A stretch of 64,000 nt of DNA from Mesorhizobium sp. B4-1-4. GTDB lineage: Bacteria; Pseudomonadota; Alphaproteobacteria; Rhizobiales; Rhizobiaceae. Positions 17,179 through 26,042 of this stretch are shown one piece after another. The DNA is taken from the NCBI RefSeq assembly GCF_006439395.2, contig NZ_CP083950.1, positions 6,209,177 to 6,273,176 on the forward strand. The letters run 5' to 3'. Position 1 is the stretch's first letter, and each line of letters starts with the position of its first letter. The notes beneath the pieces are model-generated. The model was given only the letters and a program-made list of their open reading frames with translations. It was not told the DNA's origin and ran no database searches. A program made the translations under genes and the position numbers.

Positions 17179-18323
17179 TGAGCGCCTTTCCTACTGCACG
17201 GACCGCGATCGTCGGCGCGGCGACGTTCGGTGAGGGCCACTGCCCAGGCTACACGCCCTATGACATGGCGGCCATCGCGGCGCGCGATGCTCTGGCTGAG
17301 GCAGGTCTGAGCTTTGCCGACGTGGATGGCGTTTTCGTCACCACCTCGACTGACACCTTCGGCGGCGGCACGACCTTCGCTCAATACTGCGGCATTCAGC
17401 CTAAAGTCGCCGACAACAGCCGCACTGGAGGAAATGTCTTTGAGAGCTACGTCGAACGTGCGGCTTGGCTGCTTGATGCTGGGCTGATCGATTGCGCCCT
17501 GATCGCCTATGGCAGCAATCAGGGCTCGACTACTGGCAAGCTCGCCAAGACTTCGCAGCCCTTCCCGTATGAGGCGCCCTACGGTCCGCTCATGCCAATC
17601 TCGGCGTATGCGATGGCCGCCGCTCGCCATATGCACGAGTTCGGCACCACAAAGGAACAACTGGGGGAGGTCGCCATCGCGGCGCGGGCGTGGGCGCAGC
17701 TCAATCCGGCTGCGGCCATGCGTGATCCTTTGACGATGGACGAGTACCTCGGATCGCGTATGATCAGTGACCCCTTCGCCAAGCTTGATTGCTGTCTCGT
17801 CACCGACGGCGCGGCGGCCGTGGTCATGACACGCGCCGACCGCGCCCGCGATCGCCCCAAGGTCCCTGTCTGGGTCCGGGGAGCCGCCAGCATGACCACA
17901 CACTCGCACATATCGGCGATGCCGGACCTGTTGACGACTGCGCTGGCCGAATGCGGTCCACGCGCCCTCGCGCAGGCTGGCTTGAGCCCACGCGAGATTG
18001 ACGTCGTGGAACTCTATGACGCCTTCACCATCAACACGATCCTGTTCCTGGAGGATCTCGGCTTTTGCCCCAAGGGCGAAGGGGGGCGCTTCGTGGCTGG
18101 TGGAGCGATCGCTCCAGGGGGCAGCCTGCCGGTGAACACCAATGGCGGCGGCCTTTCGTGTGTGCATCCAGGCATGTACGGGCTCTTCACCATCGTCGAG
18201 GCGGTGCGCCAATTGCGCGGCGAGTGCGGTGACCGCCAGGTAACCGACGCGCGCACCGCGATTGCCCAGGGCAATGGCGGTGTGCTCTCCAGCCAGGCAA
18301 TCACTGTTTTAACACAAGATTGA
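17178..18323 (+). CDS. Thiolase-like protein (SCP-x/lipid-transfer thiolase group)
   Basis: A 381-residue thiolase-fold protein. The C-terminal half is typical: VVELYDAFTINTILFLEDLG, FVAGGAIAPGGSLPVNTNGG and SCVHPGMYGLFTIVEAVRQL, including the catalytic His of the HPG motif. Where a thiolase carries its nucleophilic cysteine, this protein reads DNSRTGGNVFESYVERAAWL, with no Cys. Such proteins, paired with DUF35 partners, include non-thiolytic enzymes (retro-Claisen or aldol-type) of acyl-CoA side-chain breakdown. The ATG overlaps the DUF35 stop by one base. With the ligase at 18760 and the dehydrogenases at 21855-24146 it probably formed one acyl-CoA degradation cluster. Confidence 0.82.
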   Translation: MSAFPTARTAIVGAATFGEGHCPGYTPYDMAAIAARDALAEAGLSFADVDGVFVTTSTDTFGGGTTFAQYCGIQPKVADNSRTGGNVFESYVERAAWLLDAGLIDCALIAYGSNQGSTTGKLAKTSQPFPYEAPYGPLMPISAYAMAAARHMHEFGTTKEQLGEVAIAARAWAQLNPAAAMRDPLTMDEYLGSRMISDPFAKLDCCLVTDGAAAVVMTRADRARDRPKVPVWVRGAASMTTHSHISAMPDLLTTALAECGPRALAQAGLSPREIDVVELYDAFTINTILFLEDLGFCPKGEGGRFVAGGAIAPGGSLPVNTNGGGLSCVHPGMYGLFTIVEAVRQLRGECGDRQVTDARTAIAQGNGGVLSSQAITVLTQD

Positions 18324-18439
18324 CCCACAACGCCAATGTGCAACTCACCGCGAGAACCGGGCGGCTTAGCTAATCGGCACTCAGGCCGATTTGTGAGGGC
18401 GACTTGCCACTTTGGAGTCGCTTGGGTACTGGCTAAGTC

Positions 18440-18690
18440 TTTGTCGGGAGGTAGCCGACCTCTTTGTCCAACCCTTCAGTATCATGCCGCCACCGATCGG
18501 CATGCAAGCCCAGGCCCGGCCGGACCAAGTGGCTCTCGTTCACGGGGGAGCGGCGGCTCACCTATCCTATTGCAGTGGGGGTCTTAAGCTCGATCGAATA
18601 TGCGGCGATCTTCTTGCGAGCAGTTCGGGCCGGTGTTGTGATCGCGCCACGAGCACCTCCTCAACGCTCAAGTTGGTTATCGTGATCGAT
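18440..18690 (+). pseudogene. Acyl-CoA ligase N-terminal remnant, frameshifted
   Basis: Two plus-strand frames give pieces of the N-terminal domain of an AMP-forming ligase: MQAQARPDQVALVHGG near 18501-18550, then in another frame GERRLTYPIAVGVLSSIEYA and AIFLRAVRAGVVIAP near 18545-18650. Family proteins read ARPDQVALVHGERRLTY, then about 25 more residues, then NSIEYAAIFLAVARAGAV, so there is both a frameshift and a deletion. The rest of the protein is missing. An intact ligase follows at 18760. Confidence 0.65.
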
Positions 18691-18759
18691 GACGGAAGAT
18701 TTGCGTTCCAATTATCGAAGCTGAGATTCGCGCAGCACCGTTGAGATGAGGCAAGTACC

Positions 18760-20247
18760 TTGAACAGAATCCACGAACTTCTTTCGATTGGTAAGTCAGA
18801 ACGTGCAGCGATATACGACCACGATGGCACGCCATACACCTATGGGAAGTTGACAGCGCTTGTCGCCGAAGTTTCAGCTAAGTTGGCTGACTACGGTATT
18901 CGGGCGGGTGATCGTGTAATGGTCATCAGCGAGAATTCTGTAACATTTCTAGTTGCGGTGTTAGCATTGAGCCGACTAGATGCGTGGGCATTACTTGTGA
19001 ATGCCCGCCTGACTGAGCCGGAGGTTCAACGTCTCTCAGAAACCGCGGAAATCCGGTGTGTTGTCTTCACGCCGGAGGCGTCCCTAGACGCGCGCAATCA
19101 CGCCGGTCGAATGGGGACGCGGTCATTGGGGCGGTTGGCTTGCGGAGATCTATTGCTTTCCCCTTTGCGGCAGGCAAACCCGGAACCAATGGAAACTGGC
19201 CCCGGTCAGGTCGCCGTATTAATATATACAAGTGGAACTGCCGGCGAGCCCAAAGGTGTTATGCTTACTCATGAGAATTTACTGTTTATGTGCCAAAATT
19301 CTGCTCGGTTACGCAGAATAACACCGGAGGATACGCAACTGGCGCTTTTCCCGGGAACGCATATTGCCGGTTTTGGTTCAGTCTTCCTGCCAGCTTTGGC
19401 CAGCGGCTCGTCTGTGATTGCCATGCCTCGTTTCGATGTCGACAAAGTGCTGCGTCACATTGTCAAAGATGTAACGCTCCTTCCTGGGGTCCCCCAGGTC
19501 TTTTCGGCACTGCTGAGCCGGCTCAAAGAGCTAGGAATCGATCGGGTCACCCATAGTCTGCGGTGGATGAGTGCCGGTGGTGCACCGTTGGACCTGGAGC
19601 TCAAGCGGCAAGTGGAGCTAGTTTTTGGGCTCCCATTACACAACGGCTACGGACAAACCGAGGCCTCTCCTGGCATTGCTGGTACACGGATGGATAGCCC
19701 GAGGAGAGACGCTTCAGTGGGGCTAGCTTATCCCGGGGTGGAGGTATGTATCCATGCGCCCAATGAACACGGCGTGGGCGAGCTTTGGGCCCGAGGCCCG
19801 AACGTTATGAAGGGCTACTATCGCAATCCCGAAGCAACCAGGGCGGCCCTCACAGAAGATGGATACCTGCGCACCGGCGATCTTGCCAGACAAGACGCCG
19901 ATGGGGCGATCCACATCGTGGGTAGGATGAAAGAAATGATCATAAAGTCCGGCTTTAACGTGTATCCGTTGGAGATTGAAGCAGTTCTAAACAAGCACCA
20001 CTTGGTTGCATATAGCGCCGTAGTCGGTTTGAAGCGAGATGGCGACGAAGAGATAGTCGCATTCGTGAAGATGCAGGGCCAAGCGGCGGAGGCCGAATTG
20101 CTCAGTTGGATGCGCGAAAGATTGGCGCCTTACAAGATACCGAAACGTTTGATCATAACCGATGCGTTCCCACAGACCGCTTCTGGAAAGATCTTGAAGA
20201 GCAAACTCATTGAGATCTTTCGGGAGGAATTAGATGTCGGTCAGTAA
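18760..20247 (+). CDS. AMP-dependent acyl-CoA synthetase/ligase
   Basis: A 495-residue adenylate-forming enzyme that activates a carboxylic acid with ATP and CoA. Motifs in order: IYTSGTAGEPKGVMLTH (P-loop, about 152-168), HNGYGQTEASPG (A5), GYLRTGDLARQ (A7), GRMKEMIIKSGFNVYPLEIE (hinge, A8) and the catalytic Lys in TASGKILK near the end. The start is a TTG at 18760, supported by a TGAGGCAAG upstream and because the N-terminus MNRIHELLSIG fits the family. No ATG gives a full-length protein. Its codon use looks less GC-rich than the neighbouring thiolase. An IS256 copy separates it from the acyl-CoA dehydrogenase pair. Confidence 0.9.
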   Translation: MNRIHELLSIGKSERAAIYDHDGTPYTYGKLTALVAEVSAKLADYGIRAGDRVMVISENSVTFLVAVLALSRLDAWALLVNARLTEPEVQRLSETAEIRCVVFTPEASLDARNHAGRMGTRSLGRLACGDLLLSPLRQANPEPMETGPGQVAVLIYTSGTAGEPKGVMLTHENLLFMCQNSARLRRITPEDTQLALFPGTHIAGFGSVFLPALASGSSVIAMPRFDVDKVLRHIVKDVTLLPGVPQVFSALLSRLKELGIDRVTHSLRWMSAGGAPLDLELKRQVELVFGLPLHNGYGQTEASPGIAGTRMDSPRRDASVGLAYPGVEVCIHAPNEHGVGELWARGPNVMKGYYRNPEATRAALTEDGYLRTGDLARQDADGAIHIVGRMKEMIIKSGFNVYPLEIEAVLNKHHLVAYSAVVGLKRDGDEEIVAFVKMQGQAAEAELLSWMRERLAPYKIPKRLIITDAFPQTASGKILKSKLIEIFREELDVGQ

Positions 20248-20411
20248 AACCGTACTCATCGGTAAGAAAAGTAATTAGCAAACGCCTTCACAATTCGCAA
20301 CTAACGCCCGCCAGGGCTGCCGACACCGTACGCCAATGCTGCCGATAGCAAAAGCAAGGGTTAAGGGTCAACACAATGAAGGATCCCGAAAATACAGCGA
20401 TCGCGTCTCAG
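20248..20411. other. Short intergenic region before the IS256 copy
   Basis: About 160 bases after the ligase gene. No gene or clear terminator was seen. The IS256 left inverted repeat starts at 20412. Confidence 0.35.
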
Positions 20412-21813
20412 GAGGTGGTGTAGCTGACGGCGCTGGTCGCCGCGCTCTCCGGCAGGAAGCCGGGTTGATCAGCGCGCCACGGCTGGCAGGCTGATGAGGG
20501 GATCATCGCTCATCTGGCTGATGGTCTCAAGGGTCATGTATCGGGCCCGCTGCACCGCCCATTCATCGTTCTGCTCGAGCAGCAGCGCGCCGACGAGGCG
20601 GACGATGGCGTTGTCGTTCGGGAAGATGCCGACCACGTCGGTTCGGCGCTTGATCTCGCCGTTGAGACGCTCGATCGGATTCGTGCTGTGAAGCTTGGCC
20701 CGATGCTCCTTGGGGAAGGTCATGTAGGCCAGCACGTCAGGTTCGGCGTCGTCCATGATGGTGGCGAGCTTGGGCACCTTCGGCCGGATCTGATCGGCGA
20801 CGGCGCGCCATTGCGTGCTTGCGGCCTCCGGCGTCTCCTGGGCAAAGGCGGTGGCGATGAAGGCCGAGACGACGCGGCGGCCGCTCTTGCCGGCGTGCGC
20901 CAGCACGTTCCTCATGAAGTGGACCCGGCAGCGCTGCCATGTGGCTGAGAGCACCTTGGTCACGGCGGCCTTCAGACCCTCATGGGCATCGGAGACGACC
21001 AGCTTGACCCCGCGCAGCCCGCGGCGCGTCAGCTTGCGCAGGAACTCCGTCCAGATCGGCTCGGCCTCCGAGGTGCCGACCTCCATGCCGAGAACTTCGC
21101 GGCGGCCGTCTGCGTTGACGCCGACGGCGATGATGACGGCGACCGAGACGATGCGGCCGCCGCGGCGCACCTTCAGGTAGTGGCATCGATCCAGATGTAG
21201 GGCCAATCGCCCTCAATCGGCCGCTCGAGGAAGGCCTTCACCTTGCCGTCGATCTCCTCGCACAGCCGGCTGACCTGGCTCTTGGAAATACCGCTCATGC
21301 CCATGGCCTTGACCAGGTCGTCGACCGAGCGCGTCGAGATGCCCTGCACGTAGGCCTCCTGGATGACCGCGGTGAGTGCCTTCTCGGCCATGCGGCGCGG
21401 CTCCAGGAAGCTCGGGAAGTAGGAGCCCTTCCTGAGCTTGGGGATGCGCAGCTCGACCGTGCCGGCCCGCGTCTCCCAATCCCTGTCGCGATAGCCGTTG
21501 CGCTGCGCCGTCCGCAGCGGGGTCTTCTCGCCATAGCCGGCGCCAGTGGCGGCGCCGACCTCCATCTCCATCAGCCGCTCGGCGGCAAAGCCGATCATGT
21601 CGCGCAGGAGATCGGCATCGGGGGTCTTCTCCACGAGCGCGCGCAGGTTCATCATGTCGTCGGTCATCGATCGTTCCTTCGAATCAGGTTGGTGTTCAGC
21701 AACCCGACCCTAACGGAAGAACATCGATGACCACCGCTGTGCCGCTCGCTCGCTACGACGCTGTTGAGGGCGCGCTCGCGAGCGGCTTCGCTGCCGCCGA
21801 GCTACACCACCTC
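20412..21813 (-). mobile_element. IS256-family insertion sequence, 1.4 kb, both ends present
   Basis: The ends carry perfect 14-base inverted repeats: GAGGTGGTGTAGCT at 20412-20425 and its complement at 21800-21813. The length of about 1402 bases is normal for the family, and one transposase gene fills the element. The flanking 8-9 bases do not match each other, so no target duplication is visible. This suggests an older insertion, a later rearrangement, or slightly different true tips. It separates an acyl-CoA ligase gene from two acyl-CoA dehydrogenase genes that point the same way. Confidence 0.88.
20469..21667 (-). pseudogene. IS256-family (mutator) transposase with a one-base deletion
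   Basis: The N-terminal 164 residues (MTDDMMNLRALVEKTPDAD to DWPYIWIDATT) run from 21667 to a stop at 21173. The remaining 240 residues continue in the next frame from about 21180 (YLKVRRGGRIVSVAVIIAVG) to 20469. Restoring one base at 21180-21182 would join them as WIDATYLKVRRGG, the normal sequence around the first catalytic Asp. The second Asp (LVVSDAHEGLKAAV) and the Glu (STNPIERLNGEIKRR) are intact. So the transposase is inactivated by a single deletion, or the deletion is a sequencing error. Confidence 0.88.
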
Positions 21814-21854
21814 AAGGGACACGACCAATACAGCGGTTCGGGCCCGCGTCAAGG

Positions 21855-23048
21855 ATGAAAAGCATGGATCTTGAATTCACTGATGAGGAACGCGCCTTCC
21901 GCGAGGAGGTGCGCCAATTCTTGAAAGATCGCTTGCCGGCAGATATTTCCCGAAAGGTGGTGGCCGGCGAAGAACTTGAGAAGTACGATTTCCAGCGATG
22001 GCAGGCAATACTTAACGAAAGAGGCTGGCTTGCCGCGAATTGGCCGAAGGCCTACGGAGGACCCGGGTGGACGGTTGTCGAACGGCATATCATGGACGAA
22101 GAATGTGCTATGCACGGCGCGCCGCGGGTAGCAGGGTTCGGTCTGAATATGCTGGGTCCGGTGGTCATGAAGTTTGGGACTGAGCAACAAAAGCGAGACA
22201 TCCTACCCCGGATCCTGGACGGTCGCGATTGGTGGTGCCAAGGCTTCTCCGAACCAGGCGCCGGCTCGGATCTCGCCAGCCTTAGGACAAGGGCCGCGCG
22301 TGACGGCGACGACTATGTCCTCGATGGCCAGAAGACTTGGACGACGCTTGGTCAATATGCAAACAGGATTTTTTGCCTTGTGCGTACATCGAGCGAAGGC
22401 AAGCCGCAGGAAGGCATCACCTTCCTGCTTGTCGATCTCGATACGCCGGGTGTCGAGATGCGTCCGATCCGGCTCATCGACGGCGGGTATGAAGTCAACC
22501 AGGTATTCTTCACCAATGCGCGCGTGCCCGTCACTAACTTGGTCGGCGAGGAAAACCGGGGCTGGACCATCGCGAAATACCTGTTGACCCACGAGCGTAC
22601 GAATATCGCTGGGGTGGGCTTCTCTACGATGGATCTGGCGCGCTTTCGCAGTCTGTCGCGGCAGATTGCCCGCGACGGCCTGAAGCTAGCCGATCACCCT
22701 GTCTACGCCGCGCGGGCGGCCGAAATCGAGGTAGATCTGGAAGCGCTGCGTATCACCAATTTGCGGATGCTTGCGGATGCTCGGGACGGAGCGGCGGGCG
22801 GCGTGGAAAGCTCGCTTTTGAAGTTAAAGGGCACGCAAATCCGCCAAGCGTTGCAGGACCTCTATCGTTCGGCGCTTGGCCCGCAAGCGGCGCCGCTCGC
22901 CCAGAATCGAACGGAAAAAGGGTTGACCATCCCGGCCGAATCCGCGCGCGCCGCAGCCGTCTACTTCAATCACCGTAAGCTCTCGATCTTTGGCGGCTCT
23001 AACGAGATCCAGCGTAACATCGTTGCTAAAGATTTGTTTCGGGAGTAA
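21855..23048 (+). CDS. Acyl-CoA dehydrogenase, large-subunit type of a heteromeric pair
   Basis: A 397-residue FAD enzyme of acyl-CoA dehydrogenase fold that introduces an alpha,beta double bond into an acyl-CoA. Visible signatures are WWCQGFSEPGAGSDLASL and GQKTWTTLGQYANRIFCLVR (flavin and substrate binding) and KLSIFGGSNEIQRNIVAK near the end. It starts at ATG 21855 (or 21864, MDLEFTDEERAF) and is followed after 6 bases by a second, shorter dehydrogenase. Tandem unequal pairs of this kind are known as obligate heteromers, for example PimC/PimD of pimeloyl-CoA oxidation and FadE pairs of steroid side chains. The paralogous pair is at 61456-63824. Confidence 0.88.
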   Translation: MKSMDLEFTDEERAFREEVRQFLKDRLPADISRKVVAGEELEKYDFQRWQAILNERGWLAANWPKAYGGPGWTVVERHIMDEECAMHGAPRVAGFGLNMLGPVVMKFGTEQQKRDILPRILDGRDWWCQGFSEPGAGSDLASLRTRAARDGDDYVLDGQKTWTTLGQYANRIFCLVRTSSEGKPQEGITFLLVDLDTPGVEMRPIRLIDGGYEVNQVFFTNARVPVTNLVGEENRGWTIAKYLLTHERTNIAGVGFSTMDLARFRSLSRQIARDGLKLADHPVYAARAAEIEVDLEALRITNLRMLADARDGAAGGVESSLLKLKGTQIRQALQDLYRSALGPQAAPLAQNRTEKGLTIPAESARAAAVYFNHRKLSIFGGSNEIQRNIVAKDLFRE

Positions 23049-23054
23049 CAAACT

Positions 23055-24146
23055 ATGGACTTCAATCTTTCCGTAGAACATCAGTTGCTATCAAGTTCGC
23101 TGCGTCGTTATCTGGCTGACAATTATCATGTCGACACACGCAACGGCTGCGCCTACGAGGTCCCCTACCATTCGCCCGAGGCTTGGTCTGGGCTGGTGAA
23201 GATAGGCTTGATCGGCGCCTTTCTTCCGGAGGATCAGGGCGGGTTTGGCGGCGGCGCCGAGGACGTGGCGGTGATCTTCGAGGAACTGGGGCGAGGTCTT
23301 TGTGCCGAGCCAGTGTTAGGGGCCTTATTGGGTCTACGGCTGCTCGCCGCCTGCGGGCGCAGCGACCTGAGCGAGGCGGTGATTGCCGGTAATGCGCGCG
23401 TCGCGCTCGCTGTTTATGAGCCGCATGTCGTCTGCGATCTTAACAGTATAGAGGCGAGTGCCAATCGTGTCGGCGAGACATGGCATCTGCGCGGGCGTAA
23501 ATCGGCTGTCTATGGAGCCCCCGGCGCCGACCACGTGCTGGTCGCTGCGCGGATTGAACGAAGCATCGGTCTCTTCCTGGTCGAGAAGCCCGCACTCATT
23601 GCTGCGGCGATGGTCGATGGCGGCGGGATCGCGGATATCGTCATGGACGATCTGCCAGCGGAATTGCTCTCTTGCAATTGTGCATCGGCGATCGGGGACG
23701 CGCTGGATCTTGGCCGCATCGCGCTTTGTGCCGAGGCTGTCGGCGCGGCGGGACGTCTCATCGACCTCACCATCGACTATCTCAAGCAGCGAAAGCAGTT
23801 CGGGCGTGTGCTCTCCAGCTTCCAGGCGCTCCAGCACCGTGTTGTCGATATGACCGTCGAACTGGAGCAATGCCGTTCGATAACGATAGCGGCGGTTGCA
23901 TCCTATGGCGCGCCAGATCAGGCTCGCCTCGCGTCGATGGCCAAAAACCTCATCGGACGCATGGGCACCAAAATCGCTGAGGAGGCGATTCAGCTGCATG
24001 GCGGTATCGGCATGACTTGGGAGTACCCCGGATCGCACTATGCCAAACGACTGGTGATGATCGATCATCAGCTCGGCGACCGCAACGACCATCTGCTTCG
24101 CCTGATGGGCCTGAACAGCGCGACCTCGCAGGCAGAAGTGGTGTAA
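23055..24146 (+). CDS. Acyl-CoA dehydrogenase, small-subunit type
   Basis: A 363-residue partner of the preceding enzyme, lying 6 bases downstream. The N-terminal helical domain starts MDFNLSVEHQLLSSSLRRY. The C-terminal helices carry LKQRKQFGRVLSSFQALQHR, the FAD-contacting segment, and IQLHGGIGMTWEYPGSHYAK. The central beta domain is shorter and lacks the WCQGFSEPGAGSD motif of the large type, which supports a complex in which each subunit supplies part of the active site. It is equivalent to the protein at 62658-63824. The acyl substrate is probably made by the ligase at 18760, but the IS256 copy now interrupts the likely operon. Confidence 0.86.
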   Translation: MDFNLSVEHQLLSSSLRRYLADNYHVDTRNGCAYEVPYHSPEAWSGLVKIGLIGAFLPEDQGGFGGGAEDVAVIFEELGRGLCAEPVLGALLGLRLLAACGRSDLSEAVIAGNARVALAVYEPHVVCDLNSIEASANRVGETWHLRGRKSAVYGAPGADHVLVAARIERSIGLFLVEKPALIAAAMVDGGGIADIVMDDLPAELLSCNCASAIGDALDLGRIALCAEAVGAAGRLIDLTIDYLKQRKQFGRVLSSFQALQHRVVDMTVELEQCRSITIAAVASYGAPDQARLASMAKNLIGRMGTKIAEEAIQLHGGIGMTWEYPGSHYAKRLVMIDHQLGDRNDHLLRLMGLNSATSQAEVV

Positions 24147-24399
24147 CGACTGAACACCTTTCCAATCACGGTAGGTGGCACCCTGCGGCCAGCTACTCCG
24201 GCGCGCGATCTCGTAGGGTCGCGTTCATGCCTGGTCGACGAGGGGACCGATCGTGTTCGCTCGACCGGTCCCAGCACCTCAACCGGCTGGAGTTCCTGCA
24301 GGCCTGCAGGTCGACTTCGTCTCGATGTTGCTGGATAACGGCTGCGGTGAAGCAGTGCGTGACTTTATTGGCAAAAATCAATTGATTCTGAAGTTCTGA

Positions 24400-24900
24400 T
24401 AACGGCTACTCGTTGAAGTCCCACCAGAACGTGTCGGTTTTCGGCTGGAGTTGGGGGCAGGAACCAAGCAAGCCGGAGGGCCAGAACCGTGAGGATCGGG
24501 CGCAGATTGTGGCCCCGGCCCCAGCAGCGCGTTGATCGCGTTGCCAGAATGGCCGAAGGAAAAATTCCGGCCCCGTCGGCCGCCCGTCTTGATGTGATGG
24601 TGTTTTCCGCTGGCCAATTGTCGTTTCAGTCCCGGCCATGGTGGCGGTCAGCCCGGGTTTACGGCCGGCGATTATCACCGATCCCGAACCAGCGCTGGCG
24701 GTCAGCACCAGCACTTCCCGTTGGTTGCCGCGATTCCGACCCTGCAGCCGAATTGGTAAGGGGTGCAGGCTTTGCCTTTCGAGATGCAAACCACGTCGGC
24801 ACGTGCAGCGAATAGAGCTTATTCTTGTCCTTCGGCAACCGTCCGAACGGCCGTTCGACGAGGCCGAGCAGTCGGGCGGACCTTGGGTTCGGCATTGCCA
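24400..24900 (-). pseudogene. IS5-family transposase remnant, heavily decayed
   Basis: Minus-strand frames carry recognisable pieces in the correct order: KDKNKLYSLHVP (about 24830), DVVCISKGKACTPYQFGCRV and GIAATNGK (about 24790-24720), then FGHSGNAINALLG and GHNLRPILTVLALRLAWFL (about 24560-24450). IS5/IS1182-like transposases read KLYSLHAPEVECIGKGKA, then FGVKVSVATT, and near the end GDAANAVLAAAGYNFR. Several frameshifts and a large internal deletion are present. No inverted repeats were identified. Confidence 0.6.
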
Positions 24901-25196
24901 GCGATTCCTACGGCCGTTGTCGGGGAAACTGGCTGAGATAGGTGCGCGGTTTCTTGACCTCGCGACACATCCGGCGGAACTGCCGAGCGTGGAGCTTGGA
25001 AGTAACGCTCCCGCCCGCACCGGGGCGGCCTTAGTCTTAGCTTGCTGGCATCAAATCACGCGTCTTTTGGTGCGGTCGTTTCAGTATGGGACGCATTTTG
25101 GCGTAAATCCCCCTCGGCGAAGCCCTATTTCTCCAGAAATAATAAAAGACGTTGGGGATCGCACCCGTACCGCAACGAAATTGCTCGGAGAATTGG
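24901..25196. other. Intergenic sequence before the second racemase gene
   Basis: About 300 bases that probably contain the promoter of the racemase-like gene. No protein-like frame was seen. A TCGGAGAA ribosome binding site lies just before the ATG at 25197. Confidence 0.35.
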
Positions 25197-25904
25197 ATGG
25201 CAACGCAGGCTTTACGATCTCTTGGAATTCTGAACCTCGAACGGGGAGTTCTGCCCGGCGCCACGCCGCCAAAGCCAAGGCCGGGTTCCTTGTTGAATCC
25301 AGCTACCTTCGACTTCCCCGTTATTGTTGAAACTGTCGAGGGGGCTTGGGCGGATAGAGTCGTCCGCGGCGATCCGACGCTCGAGTCAGCCTGCATCGTA
25401 GCCGCTCGACGCTTAGTCGAGCGAGGCGCTGTCGCGATAAGCTCGAATTGCGGCTTCTTCATTCGACATCAGGCAGCGGTGGCGGGGTCTGTCAATGTAC
25501 CTGTGGCGTTGTCGAGCCTGCTGCTTATCCCATTGTTGCTTCGCCAACTGCCACCACTCGCGAAGCTTGCAGTGCTGACCATTGACTCGACGAATTGCAG
25601 CAAAGATCTGTTTGCAGTCGATAATCCGGCGGATCTGGAGAGAATTGTGATTGGCGGGATCGAGAATGGGACATTCTGGAAAAATGAAATGATGCGTCCA
25701 CCGCCGCCGACAGATCTTTCCGACATCGAGGCAGATGTCACCGCCTGTATCAAGCGACTGTGCTCTGCGCATCCGGAAATTGCGTTGATCCTATTTGAAT
25801 GCACCGGCTTCCCCCTTATTGCGCCGGCGATCCGGCGCGCTGTAGGCCTACCTGTGTATGACATCACAACGTTAAGCGGGGCGACAGTAGCGTCGGTCAA
25901 GTGA
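25197..25904 (+). CDS. Asp/Glu/hydantoin racemase superfamily protein
   Basis: A 235-residue paralogue of the protein at 12003-12704, similar along the whole length (for example RGDPTLESA, VERGAVAISSNCGFFIRHQA, MMRPPPPTDLSDIEADVTAC, PLIAPAIRRAVGLPVYDITT). Both catalytic cysteines are kept (SSNCGF and LFECTGF). The ATG at 25197 has a good GGAGAA site, and the extra 15 codons upstream are not conserved. It is followed by a threonine aldolase 138 bases later. Its divergence from the first copy is far larger than that of the 1.49 kb repeat, so this is an old duplication or separate acquisition. Confidence 0.83.
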   Translation: MATQALRSLGILNLERGVLPGATPPKPRPGSLLNPATFDFPVIVETVEGAWADRVVRGDPTLESACIVAARRLVERGAVAISSNCGFFIRHQAAVAGSVNVPVALSSLLLIPLLLRQLPPLAKLAVLTIDSTNCSKDLFAVDNPADLERIVIGGIENGTFWKNEMMRPPPPTDLSDIEADVTACIKRLCSAHPEIALILFECTGFPLIAPAIRRAVGLPVYDITTLSGATVASVK

Positions 25905-26042
25905 GTGCGCCCAACCATTTAGCGACCCAAGGGCAAGAGAGGTAGACCCTATTAATATCCGGGTATCCTTTGCGCGGATTTTGCAGCGCCAGTAGACGTA
26001 TTTACCTCCTATAAATTCCCAAACTTACTTTTGGAGGGGAGA

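Noticed and set aside
17160..18212. Minus-strand open frame of 350 codons over the thiolase-like gene
   Set aside because: Antisense shadow in GC-rich coding sequence; the translation is rich in His, Arg and Asp without any motif.
23334..24092. Minus-strand open frame over the small acyl-CoA dehydrogenase
   Set aside because: Shadow frame; the sense strand carries the conserved dehydrogenase segments.
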